Shown here: piece by piece, positions 16,180-28,000 of the stretch | Layout: every line of letters starts with the position of its first letter | Numbering within the stretch: the first letter of the stretch is position 1 | From: Symbiodinium natans | Taxonomy: Eukaryota > Sar > Dinophyceae > Suessiales > Symbiodiniaceae | Length of the DNA stretch: 64,000 bases | NCBI GenBank assembly: GCA_905221605.1 | Contig: CAJNDS010002245.1 | Span: 122,409 to 186,408, forward strand | Direction of reading: 5' to 3' | The notes under the pieces: generated by a model | What the model was told of the DNA's origin: nothing | Database searches by the model: none | Seen by the model: only the letters and a program-made list of their open reading frames with translations | Translations under genes and position numbers: made by a program

Positions 16180-17400
16180 CACAGTGTGTGACATTGCGGA
16201 GGTGCCACATTTATAATGGCCAAGTTCCTCATATGACATTTTTTTAATGACATTGTGTGACATTGTACTACCACCACGCCCAAGGGTGCAGGTTTTCCGT
16301 GCGCAGCAATTTTTTCGACTATCCGTGCAACAACTCGTTTTTTTTTTTGTCTCTGTTTATCGCATTCTCCACACTGCAACACAGCGACGTGCCAGCGAGC
16401 CAGCGCGGCACAGAAAAGTGTCAGTGTCGCATCCCGCTCCCGCTTGTTTGTCCACCTGTGGCCGGGTTCACTTTCCCCGGTTTATTGACCTACCTTTGGA
16501 TGCATTGTTCAAGACGGTATAGCAACTTATCGCCGACGGTCAGCTTGAGGAACTCGGAATCCCACAAATTAAGATCGAGGGCACGACAGCCTGGGGAACA
16601 TGGCTCCGCATCAACCATAGGCACGGAGGTTTTGGACGCCGCCCACAACCTCTTGGCCGTGTGTTGTTTCGCGCGGCCAATCGTGCATTGACCTTTCATG
16701 GTGATGCCAATGCTGCTCATAGCACATGTGGGCGCTGGAGCAATGAGGCCGCTAACTTCGTCCGCTTGCTTGCTCGCGGCCGGGCGCGGGCCGTCCCTGC
16801 CACCTGCCGGGCCGCAGCCTCCTTTGCCTTCGCGCTGCGTTGGTCGTCCCTCATCTCCTTCGCAGCTGCGCGGACTTTCGCCGCCAGTCTTCTGTCGCTC
16901 CCGCTCGGTGGCACTGCCAACGTTGATGGGGACCCCCCACTCCTCAGCGAGGTCCTCGTCGACTTCGCCATCCTTCCCCCCATTGCCAGCCGCCTCCCGT
17001 GAAGGCTTGCGAGCCTTGCCGTTGCGCTGCAGTGGGACCGCCTTGACCGTGCGAGGGGAAAAAAAGCACATTGCTTGGATGATGCATCGCCCCTGCTGAA
17101 GCAGACCCGCCTGAAACTAATGAAGTCCCAGACCAGCTCACAATTGTAGGTGTTGAACATCATCACGTCCCTAACGTTCGCCAGGGTGCGAAACACACTC
17201 AGATCCGCGTTGCGAGTGTACTGTGGTTCCACCTCATGCACAAGCCACCCACGACTTACAATCCCAGGTCATGTATTTGAGTTCGATGCTTATGCATGTC
17301 ATGCGCCTCCTTGATGAGCGCCTTCCACCCTCTCCCCCACCACAACACTTAAAAAAGGCCAGCGCTTGCAACAAATTCCGGGTTTTTTCTTACGACAGAA
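16180..17400. other. No recognised gene; basic, Ala-rich minus-strand frames
   Basis: Minus-strand frames at 16490-17071 and 16717-17241 encode charged Ala/Lys/Arg/Glu-rich protein without a recognisable domain. They overlap each other and a plus-strand frame. They may be retroelement debris. Confidence 0.35.
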
Positions 17401-17403
17401 TGC

Positions 17404-17665
17404 CAGGTTTAGGGTTACGGGATGTTTAGGTTTTAGGCTGTAGGGTTTAGGGTAAAAAGGGTCTAGGGTTTCGGGTTTAGGGTTTACGGTTTACGGTTTA
17501 CGGTTTAAGTATGTCATGTGGCAAAGCTTCTCGGCTCAAGAGACGGGCCTTGAATTGATGGGCAATGCCCCAGCTGTGGAAGCCAGGCCCGGGCTGTTTC
17601 TTTAGGGTTTAAGGTTTAGGGTCTAGGGTCTAGGGTTTGGGGTTTTGGGTTTAGGGTTTACCCCA
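17404..17665 (+). repeat. Degenerate TTTAGGG tracts
   Basis: Two clusters (17404-17510 and 17600-17665) of TTTAGGG with variants such as TTTACGG and TCTAGGG resume after the tract-poor island. Confidence 0.85.
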
Positions 17666-17669
17666 AGGC

Positions 17670-19130
17670 CACGTACTATTGGGGTATAAGGGCCCCTATA
17701 AAAAGGGGATTCTGGAAAGCCATGTTTGTGGAACTCTTGGGCCACTGTTGTCGTTGCACTGTGCCACATCTGGTTTGTGTTTCACGCACGCTTCGAACGA
17801 GGCCTCGCAGAACAGATAGCGGGTTGGTGACGCCATCGCCTCAACGAAATTGGAGCTGCTTAGTCTGGAGACCTTTTCTGGGTTTTTTTCCACCACCCCC
17901 CTGCCTGAACGACATTTGCTCCTGATCGAGTTGTCCAGCTGAGCCGGGGGCCTGCCTCGAATACCGCAGCACGAGGACATTGTGACAATGAGCAATGTAA
18001 TGAGCAGGATGGTGTCCGCCCCAAAATTGTGCTGCAGGTCTTGCTGCCTCGCGCGCAAGGGTAATTTTCGTCGCGGCCCGCCCCTGCAACGGCCTTAGCT
18101 TAATTAAACCGCGCTTTTGCTTGGAGCTGCTTGGTGGCTTCACCTTAGGTGTCAACTCCTCAGGGTGGCTTCGTTTTTGTTGCTGTGATGTGTTTTGTGG
18201 CGCACTTGCGCCGTGCCATTTAGAATTTGGGTGTGTTGCATGTCCGGGTATGTTAGGTCACTATCAAGACATTCAAAACTAATGGCCAGCAGCTACCTAC
18301 AAGTGCGAAGCTCTCGTTTAATTGGCCAGTGGAACGCCAGATATGCCAGCTTCCGAAAAGTGCAACTTCCCATTCTGGGCATAGGTAGCCCATGGTAGCC
18401 CCTTATTTGCATGCATGAAGCTTCTTCGCAAGGCCCGTTGACATCGCCAGCGAGTGGAAAAGCCGGGGGCCGTGTGGTTGTGACTGAACATGCACCGTGT
18501 GGGTTTGACGGCTGTCCCAGCAAGGCTTGGCACGTGAGGAAAGGTTCGGCAAAAAGGCCGTGTCAGCGGTATCAGCTTTGGCGAAGCATGCCGATGTCTG
18601 GTGGCACGACTCACACGGTGCAAGTCGCGGAGTGCATTCATATAGCCTTGCAAGCTAGCAGCGCAATGTGGAAGGTGACTTGGTGTCCGGGCAGGCTGGC
18701 CACAGCTTGCATGTTGATACTATGTTGATTTGTGTGTGGGGCTTTGTGGGGCTTTGCGTGTCGCGTTGCCGCGTTGCGGAAGGATGCTGGAAACACGGCA
18801 TGAAATCGTCGAGAGCGGCGACGAGTGGACAGAGGCCAGAAGAAGCAAAAGAAGCACTCAACATGCCATTCTCCGATATTGTCCGTGACACGCTCCGGAT
18901 GCCACCGAGCAAAATCTCCTTTTTCCCCAAAAGAGCCAGGCCAGAAGATCTCAGGATGTGGATTTGTCTGCGGCTGCCCCGGTTGTCAGCTCCAGTTTGG
19001 TTCGTGCCTTGGGAGATAGCTTCTGCTGTGTTATTTGTTGGCTGTTTCGGCACCTTCTGCGACTTTGCGTCCCTCGCAGCAAGCGCTGGTTCAGATAGTT
19101 GTGGGAAAGCCTTGTAGAGTATATACGCGT
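17670..19130. other. No recognised gene
   Basis: Frames up to 176 codons exist on both strands, including a plus frame (18810-18980) with 'MPFSDIVRDTLRMPPSKI'. I see no known domain or convincing splice structure. Confidence 0.4.
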
Positions 19131-19142
19131 CCTCATATTGCC

Positions 19143-19640
19143 ATGGCTGAGGCGGTGCCCCTTGAAACCTTTGAGCGGGCGCCACCTGCCCGTGCTGGGG
19201 GGCAGTCTTCCTTTACGTATCCCCCTGGTCGACCAGAGGGGGATGATGAGGAACGGCGGCGGCGGCAGCAAGAACTTGCCGGAGACGAAGAGCTGGCCCG
19301 CAACCTTGCGGCCCAGCTGCGATTGACCTCACCGGCAGAGACGATCCCAGACGCAGCCATGCATTCAGATCCTTTCCGGGATGATGACCGGCGGCTGCCC
19401 CGAGTGGGGGACCGAAGTAGCACCGACAGCTCATACAGACGCGACGCAGACGCAGACAGGCTTCCGGGGGTGGAGTACCATGCCATGGACTCTGACACGG
19501 AGGATGCCTTCTATGCAGAGCCACCAAAGGCCGCCGGATACCATCACATTCTTTGCAACGTCCTCGTCAGTCTCTTCCGGAACGGGGCCGCAGCTGCATG
19601 GAGCTCTCGCGTACAAAATACGACGGACACGAGGTGGTAG
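19143..19640 (+). CDS. Hypothetical protein, probable first exon
   Basis: An ATG in good context (CCATGG) opens a frame of 165 codons to the stop at 19638-19640. The first 130 or so residues look genuinely coded: hydrophilic, rich in Glu/Asp/Arg, with an 'EERRRRQQELAGDEELARN' helix-like block and an acidic 'MDSDTEDAFYAEPP' segment. No domain is recognised. The last 30 residues are probably intron read-through, so the exon likely ends near 19540 and the gene continues in exons I cannot place. Frames shifted by one or two nucleotides stay open to about 19910. Confidence 0.5.
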   Translation: MAEAVPLETFERAPPARAGGQSSFTYPPGRPEGDDEERRRRQQELAGDEELARNLAAQLRLTSPAETIPDAAMHSDPFRDDDRRLPRVGDRSSTDSSYRRDADADRLPGVEYHAMDSDTEDAFYAEPPKAAGYHHILCNVLVSLFRNGAAAAWSSRVQNTTDTRW

Positions 19641-20499
19641 AAGCTTATCAGATTTTCAGGGGCGCTCTCCGGCGCTCCTTAGATTTGGCCGCAAGCGCCA
19701 GGAAGCTGTTCGGCTGGAGCTGTGGGAGCCTAGCCCAGGACTGCTTGTCTATGCAGGCCGGCCCACGCAGTGGAGCTCGGCGCCATTGTAATCCCTCTCT
19801 TCCGCGTACAGCTGCGGCGGACCTCTTTTCACACAGATCAGAAATTAAGTTGACCGTGGAGAAAAAAGTGCTTCTTGACAAGCCACCGAAGCTCGAAGTG
19901 CTTCGATTGTGAGATGAAGATTGTGACTGCGTGCAGTCGCCGAAGTGCTTCTTGAGGCTTTGCCAGAAGTGGGTGCCGCCCAGGGCTCAATGTGTCACAG
20001 AAAGCCCGTTTTCCGTTTGTGGGATCCTGATGGGTTTCTGTTCCATGTTTCTGGGATGCTTGTACTATTTACTATTTAAGCGCGGTTGCTTCGCAAAGGC
20101 GGTCGTATCATGGTCGGCCAGTGTTGTGCACGAAGCTAGTAGACCAGTGCCACATGTCAAGGTCGTGGCTTGGTATTGACAGGCATCTCGTACAAGAAGT
20201 TTTCGCCTGCGACCGCAGACATGACTTGCTTCTTGGTGTGAGGTGCGAAACATGTCCTTCAGTGGGTGCCTGAGCTGCTCGCGTTGCATCGGGCACCAAG
20301 CGCTGACATGGCGGGATGAATTCAGCTAGTCGAGTTGGATGTGCACGTCTGAGCCAAACTGTTGTGGTGGTGGACCAAAGGCTGGCAGAATTGCCAGTGG
20401 TTGTTCGTTTGACAGCCAATGCCTGTGGCATTGATGTGCTACGTGTTGCACACGTCCCCCGACCCCCGAATGCGCAAGATATCGTGATCAAGCAAGCGG

Positions 20500-20690
20500 C
20501 GCTCCTTTAGTAATCTAGGATAATAACCCCCCAAAACCTTTTCCTAATTATTGAGGCCCCTACATTGCGCGTGTGTGTGCGTGAGGCCCGGCCCCTGCAA
20601 CCGCGCGCCAGCGCATGGCAGAGCGACGGAAGGGCCGAAACCGAGGCCCGAACTCAGCCTCTCACGGTTTCACCGCTGATAGACTTATAG
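20500..20690. other. Unassigned short segment
   Basis: No gene seen; a short spacer before a family B MITE. Confidence 0.4.
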
Positions 20691-20691
20691 T

Positions 20692-20795
20692 TTGGGATGT
20701 TCCCCCTTATACTAACAGTCCGGAATAGGGACAAAAAAAATAGGGGTACTAAAATCCCTATAAAGGACTGTTAGTACAAGGGGGAACATCCCAAC
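20692..20795. mobile_element. MITE family B, copy 2 (best preserved)
   Basis: Left end 'ttgggatgttcccccttata' is matched by right end 'acaagggggaacatcccaa', and 'ctaacagtcc' by 'ggactgttag'. The arms are about 30 bp with a central A-rich loop. No coding potential. Confidence 0.9.
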
Positions 20796-20799
20796 TTTT

Positions 20800-22220
20800 T
20801 GGTGATAGCGCTACCTACCGCCCTTGTGGGAAGTTGGCCGCCGTTCCACGAGTGTTAAACAAAAGCCTTTAAACATCGCAGGCGGAAGTGACACAGACAA
20901 ATCGGAATCTTCCATGGCCCCGTCCAATCTCGAGGCTCAGATGATGTCAATGCTTCTCATGTGCCTAGCTTTGAATGCGAGCCTGCTTTCTTCGTGAGCT
21001 CACGTGTCAGAAGGCTGGCACCACATTCAGTCCACGCATATAAAAGCGGCCCCATACGGTTCCTGGTTGACAGAAGTGAGGGCTGTATGCAGTATGGTCT
21101 GGAGACGAACTCGATTGTGATGACATCCAGAACTTCATGGTGTATCTTTGTTACGCCCCTCCTGCTGTCTGCAACTGATGGTCTCGGATGGTGTGCGGAG
21201 GAGCAGAACCTACACTTCTGGCAGTCCTTACTTACAATACGAACATGCATTGGAGGACTCACTTGTTGTCCTAGTGGAGGTTGTGAAGAACTTGTAGAAT
21301 GAGGCGGTGTGGGCATTCGCCGAAACCTATCTGGCTGAGTCGCCTTGTAGTCCTTCTTCACAACAAAAGAAAGCATGGAGAGACTTAGGGATGTCGGGTT
21401 CAGCCGCCATTGCTGCACGGCTTCGTGGCACGGAAATGTTTGCGCTGGCATGGGGCATGGGGCTTGGTTTTTTTGCTCCCCCTCCCCGATTTCCGTACAC
21501 GTGTGCTTGTGCACATTCCTGTGGGTAGCGTGGGGGTGCCGTTGTCTCCTAAACTGGGCGCTCGAAACTCGAAACCCGCGTAAGATCTTGGGATGTCAGC
21601 AGGAAACGACGTACCACCAGTGTACCACCCAAATGCTGAGTCAGGCTACAAAGCTTGAGCACGAGATTGACGAGGTCCCCTCCGAAGCCCCAACAGTTCC
21701 TGAAGGCACGCTTCGGTGGTAGTTGCAGGATACTGCTAGAGGTCATGATGCAACAGGTTCCCAAGACGAACTGAGCAGTTGACCTCGCACAAAACGCACC
21801 CCATCAAACCGAAACCGCGTGCAAGCGCCCAGGCCTGCAAAGTGCGGCTGCCGAGTGAGCGCGGGCTTAGCACCGCTGACCTCGATTGCATCTTTCAGAT
21901 GGCTTTCGATGGGTTCGGAATTTAGGGCCGGTTCATTTTGGGGTTATAGGGGTTATAGGCTATAGGGGTTCATTTTATGTTTGGGTTATAGGGTATATAG
22001 GGTTCATTTTAGGTATAGGGGTTATGGGGTTTAGGGTTTAGGTTTATGTCACAGCGGTACGTTGAGCGCAAAGATCGTGCAAGCTCGACACGGCTTAACA
22101 TCCGCGGACAAAAACAGATTCTGCAGGGGAGGCATCGTCAACAGCATCACAACTTTGAGAGGCTTGCTTGTCCTCAAGGCTGCAAGAACTGGCCGAGATG
22201 CTACTTGTCTGTCGAGCAGC
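20800..22220. other. No recognised gene; telomere-like variants at 21920-22045
   Basis: Short frames only. Around 21920-22045 the DNA is made of GGTTATAGG/TTTAGGG variants. Nothing else is supported. Confidence 0.45.
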
Positions 22221-22227
22221 TTCTGGC

Positions 22228-22338
22228 CCTACTTGGAGGTTCATGCTACATATAACCATCGTAGGGCACTTAAGGGGCTTATGAGTGGGTTAGTGGTACA
22301 GTTAACTGGTTAGTAAGTACCATGAACCTTCAAGTAGG
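22228..22338. mobile_element. MITE family A, copy 3 (internally deleted)
   Basis: Ends 'cctacttggaggttcatg' and 'catgaaccttcaagtagg' are inverted repeats. At 111 bp it is shorter than the 150-bp copy 1 but keeps 'agggcacttaaggggctta'. Confidence 0.87.
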
Positions 22339-22344
22339 CCCACA

Positions 22345-24500
22345 GCTCATGGATCGTCATACAGTGCGCTAGCATGCCCAAGTTGCCAGAGCGGACATCC
22401 TAAACCCCGAAGTCGTGAGCGTTTGGGGTTTCGGGTCTAGGGTTTTTAGGGTTTAGGGTTTAGGGTTTAGGGTTTATAGGGTTTAGTTAGGGTGCTAGGT
22501 CCCAGCCAGGGTGAGGTATCAAGTGTGCCATGGCAGGGCCGTCCATGCAAGACATGCAGGCCCGGACCCTCAACCCTCAACCCTAAGCCTAAACCCTAAA
22601 CAACAATCTTCAACTTTCACGTCCGGTCCTACCAGCAACCCCAAGAGGTTGAAGTCGTGGATGTCGTTTAAAGTCTTCGTCCCCGGATCTGGGACTCTTT
22701 GCGTGCGTCGGATTTGGAGTATTTGGAGCCTAGAATAGGGGATGGGGTCAAGCAGGATTGCGAGTCTGATAGGTCACCATGCTGAGTTTTGATGGCTTTT
22801 GTCCGCTTGTCATCAGTTCTCGTGTTCCTTTGGCAAGATGTTTGAATGCATGCATTGTTATGTTACATGGTTGTGGCTCTTTCCAACTGGTTTTACAGCT
22901 TTACAGTATAGGTTCCCCAAAGCGCCAACACGCGCACCTACAAAGTTGCCGCTCGCTCGGCCTGACCGCGTTTTGGACAAGAAAATGGCTCCGGTCTAGG
23001 TGCGGGCAGACGCGCGGAGTTCTTTGGGGGCTCATCGCAACTAACATTCTCTCGCGGAGCGTGCCAAATTGTGTTCACGCCTAAATCTGGTGTACATTCT
23101 GTTCTGTACTCGAAACTGCCCTCCCGCCTACGTCCGGCGCAAACTTTTTGAGTGTTGCACCGCTCCGCGTCACGAGAAATCGTGGCAGACAGGCGCCCGT
23201 GCTTTTCTTCATTCTTGAGCTATTGGATAGGTCCGTTCACGGGGGATTTGCGTCCACGGTTGCCGGTCTCACCACGAGTTGATTGCACAGGACCGCCAGG
23301 ACCGCCGTCGCTTTTCCCCCCCCAATTCTGAGTAGGGAATGAGGGAATTCGGGTACCCTTTAAGGCTTAGGGATTCCCTACGAAGAACTAAGAACCAGCC
23401 AGTTTTTGGGGCCCGGTGGTCTCGCAGCGGTCGCCCCCAAATGCCCTAAACAGGCTTTCAGCGTGGTCCTGGGGGGCGCTTTTTTGGGGTGCTCTTGGAG
23501 TGCCTTGATGTGATTTTCTTGGTTTTTTAGGGGGGGGGAGGGGTGGGGTTGCGTCTACACCGGCACAACAATTTCAGGGGTAGGGTGTAGGGTTTCGGGC
23601 ATCTGGAAGTCAGCAAGTCCAAGCTTCGAAAGGTTTTAGGGTTTCGGGCTTAGGGTTATGCTCCTGTCTCGTGCTCGTCACGTACAAAGATCACCCCCTT
23701 TGAGCTCTTCACATCTCTCCCTCTCTTCGCGGGTCCTGCGAGGAGCTTTGCAATACGCCCTCTGTCCCTCTGGCACAGCACGTTTAGCATCAGCAGCGCG
23801 TTCCCTCAATTCTTTGTTCTAAGTCCGGTGAGCTCAAAGCATCCAAAACCCGACCTTTGCCCAGAGGCCTTAGATCCTAAACCCTCAACCCCAAAGTGTG
23901 AACCTTGCCCACGCCACTCAATGCCAGGGCAAGACCAGCACCCACTGCTTGCTGTTCGACTTTGGTGCTGACTCATGGAAAAAAAGCCTCTCGGGGTGCA
24001 GGGGGGATGGTGCAGTGCGAGACGTCGTGTACTCTTCACTGGTCCATGAACATCAGCAAAGAAGCTAAATGCAACACGAAGATTACAGACCTCAGCATGA
24101 AACCGCTTGCCATAACCTTCGACAGCGATCTTCTTGCCGACGCGGGCCGAGGGATTAGGATTTTGCTTCGCGGGCCGCGTTCTGCATGATGTAAGCAATG
24201 TTCCATCCTTCCCAATGGCGAGCGTATTGAGAACGGGGGGTCGACGCACTCTTCTTTCTGCGGACCACGTGTGGGATCCTCAAAGCCCGCTGTGCCCGAG
24301 AGAAGCCTTTCGCAGCATAAGTCGGGAGTCACCTGCGTCACCCGAAATTTACTTGCGTTTTCTGAGTACCCCACCCTAAACCCTAGACCCCTAAACCCCT
24401 AGACCCTAAACCCTAAAGCCTAACCCCTACAACCCTACAACCCTAAACCCTAAACCCTAAACCCTTACCCATGCAAGACGCAGCTGGGAGATCCCGGGGC
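22345..24500. other. No recognised gene; scattered telomere-like tracts
   Basis: TTTAGGG/CCCTAAA clusters at about 22430-22490, 22570-22600 and 24370-24465. Frames on both strands show no domain. Confidence 0.45.
23323..23396. mobile_element. MITE family C, copy 1
   Basis: 'gtagggaatgagggaattc' on the left pairs imperfectly with 'ggattccctacgaagaac' on the right. The motif set recurs in a longer copy at 56478-56643. Confidence 0.55.
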
Positions 24501-24519
24501 CAGCTTCGAATTCCTTCTA

Positions 24520-24660
24520 ACAGTAATATACTAACATGATACTACTAACTATAGTAATACAGTAATATAGTATTGCTTATTTATATACAGAATGTACTAA
24601 TATGGTATTGTTAAAAAAGTAGTGCAGTAATATGGGTCTTCTCTAACTATATACTGATTC
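24520..24660. repeat. AT-rich AGTAATAT repeat cluster
   Basis: Repeated AGTAATA/TACTAATAT motifs in both orientations, possibly a decayed inverted-repeat element. No gene. Confidence 0.5.
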
Positions 24661-24891
24661 TCTGAGTAGCTTTTGAAACGGAGGAGGTCGCTGCCTCACA
24701 TGGGCTTGGATTCGCAGAAACCAATTCCGTTTGCATCAGGGTGGCCGGCACCTGCACTACTAGTGGAGCACAATCACATACAACCACCATGTCATGTTCT
24801 TCTGATTTGTAGTTTCACTGGTCCTAAGTGTGACGTGTAGCATACAGAGGAAGAAAGTTGGAATTCTTGGTATCGTTGGTATCGTTCCCAT

Positions 24892-24907
24892 GTGTCTGTG
24901 TGTGTGT

Positions 24908-24947
<40 letters not shown>

Positions 24948-24957
24948 GTGTGTGTGA
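24892..24957. repeat. TG microsatellite
   Basis: TG dinucleotides with TCTCTG interruptions, directly upstream of the first globin-channel copy. A CT/GT tract occupies the equivalent place upstream of copy 2. Confidence 0.93.
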
Positions 24958-25082
24958 AGGTACCACACGTTGCACTCATGTGGCCTCCTGCGGCTCCGGT
25001 TGCATCACCACCTGGGCCTGAAACCTGCGGCTCAAGCCATTGTAGTTTTCCACTGACTGACAAGAGGTCGACGCTAGGCGTG

Positions 25083-28000
25083 ATGGAAGAGGCATCGAAG
25101 CTGCTTTCCAAGATCGAGCTTGATGAGTACACCATCAAGGAAGTCCAAAATGGTTGGGAAACTATTGAGAAGCGGCTGGGAGGACCACGAGAAGCTGGTG
25201 ATGTAGTCTTCCGCCAGCTGAAGGATGCTGTGCCCAAAACCGAGGGCATGCTGAAACGGTCCAGCACCGTGTGGCACCTGCTTGATGGGCTGATGCAGGT
25301 CCTGAGTGACGCCAAGCTCGTTGAGGAGCGTTTGGAGTACATCGCCCTGCGCCACATGAATGCTGACATCACTCCTGCGGACATCGAGGTCTTCAAAGGC
25401 ATCCTCTTGGAAGTTTGTGCCAAGAAGCTGGGTGGGCTCATGACTGCCGAGTTTCAATTTGGGCTTAGCCAGGTCGTCACCGCTGCTAGGAACGCAATCC
25501 CCGCTCCCCTCCCCCTGCCGGTGGTAACCACTCCCATCTTGTCCTTTTACTTTAGCCAGAAGCCTTATGCGTCCTTAAACAATCCCAGTAGCGAAGACAT
25601 GAAACTGGCGAACTCAGGCTGTCGGCATTTCGTTGGCAAACACCCACGCGCACTATGCGGACAGGCTTCGGCTTCTAACTGGCTGCTGGAAGGAGGTGAA
25701 ACTTGCCCAGCCAAGAGTTCAACTTCGCTTTTTTTTTGGTCTGCTTCTGTGGTAGCTGTTTTTTGGCCAGCAAGGAATGCCACCGATGAGGAGAAGGAGG
25801 AGGAGGAGCACGAGGAGGAAGGCCACGATGAGAAGGACAAGGGTCAGGACACTGCTTCTCCGGAAGGTTCATCGAAGGAGCACAAAGATCATGATCCGAG
25901 TGACATGGAGAAGGGCGACGACGAGCGCCACACGAGCTGGCAGGACAACTCCAACATGAACATCCCCAAGACCTTCGCAGCAATGGCGCGTTTCAATGCC
26001 TCAGTCATGGGCATTGGGGACCGCATGTGGTTTGCCGATCTGCTTTACTCCATGGAGTCGTTGGTGCCGCACATTGGCAACATCGACCGCGTCCAGGAGG
26101 AGTGCGATGTGCTTGCTTTGACCTTGGCCCACTATGACAAGGTCAATCTCAACGAGTTTCGCTCCGTGATGTTCGCCAGCTTGAGGTCGCTTCTGCCCAC
26201 CGCCTGGAGTCTCGAGCACGAGAACGCCTGGTCATGGTTCTGGACTTGCGTGGCGTCTTGGCTGGCAAGGATGTCCCTGTATTCTTTAACTTGTCTTCGG
26301 CAGTACTTGTAGTCTCTATGTAGCACCCGAGGTCGTCTCTAGGTTCCCCCTTAGAAAATGGACGAGTAAGGAGAAGAAGGTGGAGTTGATCCGACAGGTT
26401 CCGATACGCAACCAGCAGTGTTTGAGAACGTTTCTCTCCCGCTTGGACGAAGATGCCCTGGCCACTTTCAAACTCCAGGTCTTCGACACATTCTTTTCAA
26501 CTTGCGAGGAATCTCAGCTGTACCTGCGGGCCGCGAACAAGCGCTTGCAGTACATCATGGGCCGGGTGTTGAACATCATGTCCGACATCTACACCAGGAC
26601 GCACAAGGCGGTCATTGCTATCTCTGCGTTGGGCCTGCTGCACGCGGGCCATGGCATTCCGGAGGATTTGGTGCGCCCCTTTGTCCAAGCGTTCATGACT
26701 TCCATCAAGGAGGCGGTTCCGGACACGAGCATACATGACGGGCTTTGGTGGACCTTGGACCTGATCGGCCGAATCTTCATTCGGACCTTGGCAGAAGGCT
26801 CCACTCCAGTGATTATCGCCATCAACAAGAACAACACCAAAGTGCTGAACACGGCCGTGTCAAATGCACCTCGAGGGCAGCGCGATGTGGTTTTGCTCCG
26901 TGTCCAGGTGGGCACCGAGTCCATGTCGCCACTGGTATGGGCTTTGGAGAAAGGGGCTTTGGAGTCCGCCGGTGCAATCCTGCAGGACTTGCTCACCATG
27001 CGTGCGGATCGTGCACGCTACTACTACGGAATGGAAGCGATCTGGAGCCGCCACCCAGACATCATTCCGCTGCTTTGCAACAAGGCACCCTCGCTGCTCA
27101 CGACGGTGCTGGATGGGTTGATCTGGCGTTCCAAGAATGTGAAGCAGGGCATGCGGCGTGTGAACTACTACATCAGCTCCATGTTGGTTGGTGATGAGGG
27201 CCAGCTTACCACTTCTCTCCTGGACCTGATCAAACACGGAGATCCTGAGATCGTCTGTCACCCGTCTGCCGTTTTCCAGGCCGATCTGCTGTGGACTCGG
27301 CTCTGCGTCCTGCCATGGGCCATCACCAAAGCATGGTTCTGTGTGACCCTTATCCTGTTCGTTGTTGCGGAGCAGAACGGCATCGTGGCGCAGGATGCCG
27401 GCAGCTCACAGCGATACGTAGTTATCGCTTGCCGAGCCGCCTTGTATCTTGTCAGCTTGGGCCAACTGGTGGTGAAGCACGCGGTCCAGAGTTTCCGGGC
27501 CCTTCGTGCCAAGCAAACTCGACGCTTCGTTTGGCGCTGCCACTTGCCATCTTACTTGCTGCAGTCCGGTCAGGAGATGACGGAAGTGGTACTTCTGATC
27601 CTTCTGTTTGCAATGCTTTGCTGCGAACCTGTGCTGCACTGCATGTCTGTCAATGGCGAGTTGCGTGTGGAATGTTGCGACTACGGGGAGTGGTACTGCA
27701 GCCTGGGTGACTTCTACAACCGCCTTGCCGCCTTCCCGATGCTCCTCTACTTCATCCTGGCCTCCGAGCTGGTCCATCTGCATGTGCAGCTGTCCGTCTT
27801 CAGCGTCATTTGCACAAGCCTGTGGTGGGAATTTCTCCTGTACATTGCAGTTCTGGTCTTCTTTGCAGCTACGTTTGCCGCTGGAGTCGCATGTTTGCCC
27901 CAGCTTGGTGGAGCTGAGTCTATACAGAACCGGGACTTTGGGAACATGCTTGCCGCCTTCGAAAACATGCTGGCCATGGCTGCCAACACCTACGGCAGCG

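Noticed and set aside
16490-17241. Charged Ala/Arg-rich minus-strand gene
   Set aside because: Two overlapping frames each carry part of the apparent signal and no domain or splice structure supports either.
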